Positions 62,605 through 64,000 of a DNA stretch of 64,000 nt are shown here, piece after piece. A model generated the notes under the pieces. It had not been told where the DNA came from, did no database searches, and worked only from the letters and a program-made list of their open reading frames with translations. Made by a program: the position numbers and the translations under genes. The DNA comes from Cydia pomonella (Eukaryota; Arthropoda; Insecta; Lepidoptera; Tortricidae). Numbering within the stretch: the first letter of the stretch is position 1; each line of letters starts with the position of its first letter. The DNA is taken from assembly GCF_033807575.1 (NCBI RefSeq), contig NC_084716.1, positions 8,928,001 to 8,992,000 on the forward strand, written 5' to 3'.

Positions 62605-62830
62605 TCAAAACTTCAAGTCCTCAGGTGATGGTAGAGGGCAGAGGCGAACGAGTGGTCGTCGTACGCATCCTTTCGTAGTGGTTACGTCTGCAACCCTGGT
62701 AACACCGTCGGCTCCCGGGAACAAGCGCGTAACCCTGCCAAGGCGCCAGCATAGCGGAGGCACGTGATCTTCATGGAGCAGAACCAAGTCACCCACATTA
62801 AGTTTGGCAGTGTTTGTTCTCCATTTGGAC
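62605..62830 (-). pseudogene. Bel/Pao integrase C-terminal domain (DUF5641) fragment
   Basis: The minus strand reads KWRTNTAKLNVGDLVLLHED, HVPPLCWRLGRVTRLFPGAD and GVTRVADVTTTKGCVRRPLV, RLCPLPSPEDLKF, then a stop. This is the last domain of Bel/Pao pol. At about 62830 it joins the GC-rich 154-bp array, so the preceding integrase is missing. A second copy of part of it lies at 63601-63720. Confidence 0.82.
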
Positions 62831-64000
62831 TCGGCGGCCAGCCCGGCGCGCACATCCGACGCGACGCCGGAGGTGCAGCCTAGACGAGGCCGAGCGAAAA
62901 AGATGCCGAATACACCGCCCGTAGGAAAAAAAATCGTGCTAGTTCCGTCGGAGCGGAGGTCGCGGCGCGCGTGTCGGTCGGCCGGCTCGGCGGCCAGCCC
63001 GGCGGCCGGCCGACGCGACGCCGGAGGTGCAGCCTAGACGAGGCCGAGCGAAAAAGATGCCGAATACACCGCCCGTAGGAAAAAAAAATCGTGCTAGTTC
63101 CGTCGGAGCGGAGGTCGCGGCGCGCGTGTCGGTCGGCCGGCTCGGCGGCCAGCCCGGCGGCCGGCCGACGCGACGCCGGAGGTGCAGCCTAGACGAGGCC
63201 GAGCGAAAAAGATGCCGAATACACCGCCCGTAGGAAAAAAAATCGTGCTAGTTCCGTCGGAGCGGAGGTCGCGGCGCGCGTGTCGGTCGGCCGGCTCGGC
63301 GGCCAGCCCGGCGGCCGGCCGACGCGACGCCGGAGGTGCAGCCTAGACGAGGCCGAGCGAAAAAGATGCCGAATACACCGCCCGTAGGAAAAAAAATCGT
63401 GCTAGTTCCGTCGGAGCGGAGGTCGCGGCGCGCGTGTCGGTCGGCCGGCTCGGCGGCCAGCCCGGCGGCCGGCCGACGCGACGCCGGAGGTGCAGCCTAG
63501 ACGAGGCCGAGCGAAAAAGATGCCGAATACACCGCCCGTAGGAAAAAAAATCGTGCTAGTTCCGTCGGAGCGGAGGTCGCGGCGCGCGTGTCGGTCGGCC
63601 GGTAACACCGTCGGCTCCCGGGAACAAGCGCGTAACCCTGCCAAGGCGCCAGCATAGCGGAGGCACGTGATCTTCATGGAGCAGAACCAAGTCACCCACA
63701 TTAAGTTTGGCAGTGTTTGTTCTCCATTTGGACTCGGCGGCCAGCCCGGCGCGCACATCCGACGCGACGCCGGAGGTGCAGCCTAGACGAGGCCGAGCGA
63801 AAAAGATGCCGAATACACCGCCCGTAGGAAAAAAAAATCGTGCTAGTTCCGTCGGAGCGGAGGTCGCGGCGCGCGTGTCGGTCGGCCGGCTCGGCGGCCA
63901 GCCCGGCGGCCGGCCGACGCGACGCAGGAGGTGCAGCCTAGACGAGGCCGAGCGAAAAAGATGCCGAATACACCGCCCGTAGGAAAAAAAATCGTGCTAG
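62830..64000. repeat. GC-rich 154-bp tandem array with a 903-bp higher-order duplication
   Basis: The landmark GATGCCGAATACACCGCCCG occurs at 62902, 63056, 63211, 63365, 63519, 63805 and 63960. Spacing is 154-155 bases except one of 286. The longer step holds a second copy of the integrase segment (63601-63740, matching 62698-62837), so the whole block is duplicated with a period of about 903. Units differ mainly in an A-run of 8-9. The array runs off the window. Open frames through it are repeat artefacts. Confidence 0.92.

Noticed and set aside
62804..63982. Arg/Gly-rich open frames on both strands
   Set aside because: They are products of the 154-bp GC-rich tandem array and repeat with it.

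Overview
This is a eukaryotic, intron-containing, AT-rich insect sequence, most likely lepidopteran. The evidence is GT..AG-spliced transposase genes, a tRNA-derived SINE with a core typical of moths and butterflies, and several 3' tails of repeats common in Lepidoptera. I see no convincing host housekeeping gene. Nearly everything recognisable is transposable-element (TE) sequence, heavily nested and mostly decayed.

Layout. 1-2610: CACTA-like transposase (minus) with a repeat-rich subterminal region. 2619-6317: gypsy (Ty3) remnant (minus) cut by a CR1/Jockey-type LINE; its LTR carries 100-bp repeats. 6556-7880: broken RAG1/Transib-like transposase. 8806-11173: Bel/Pao LTR plus an inverted Bel/Pao gag-protease remnant carrying a MITE. 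11996-15572: mosaic of gypsy gag, hAT, Harbinger, LINE and pogo fragments. 16132-19661: a 107-bp hairpin-unit array, then a foldback structure of two opposed 120-bp satellite arrays. 21333-23771: two DUF4806-like fragments on opposite strands. 24379-25444: gypsy LTR and gag.

25893-33263: P-element/THAP9-like transposon with three later insertions: a LINE, a 393-bp LTR-PBS-LTR element with 5-bp target-site duplication (TSD), and a hAT with 8-bp TSD. 35219-41348: second P-like transposon with a mini-exon amplified four-fold, two abutting MITEs and a LINE. 42782-43658: another THAP-domain gene or fragment. 44883-56643: an 11.8-kb PIF/Harbinger element with matching termini. It holds interleaved antisense MADF and nuclease genes and a MULE (45031-48518, 9-bp TSD), which itself contains a SINE and a foldback repeat; an I-type LINE lies in the nuclease intron. 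56846-59536: Bel/Pao integrase end and an RTE LINE. 60691-61719: pogo/Tigger transposase with an in-frame internal deletion. 62343-64000: Bel/Pao 3' end and a GC-rich 154-bp tandem array running off the window.

Functionally these are independent selfish elements that share the locus by repeated insertion into one another. TSDs and reading frames allow the order of events to be reconstructed in several places. The most notable structures are the foldback satellite, the minimal LTR-PBS-LTR element, linker-exon amplification in both P elements, and the interlocked Harbinger genes.
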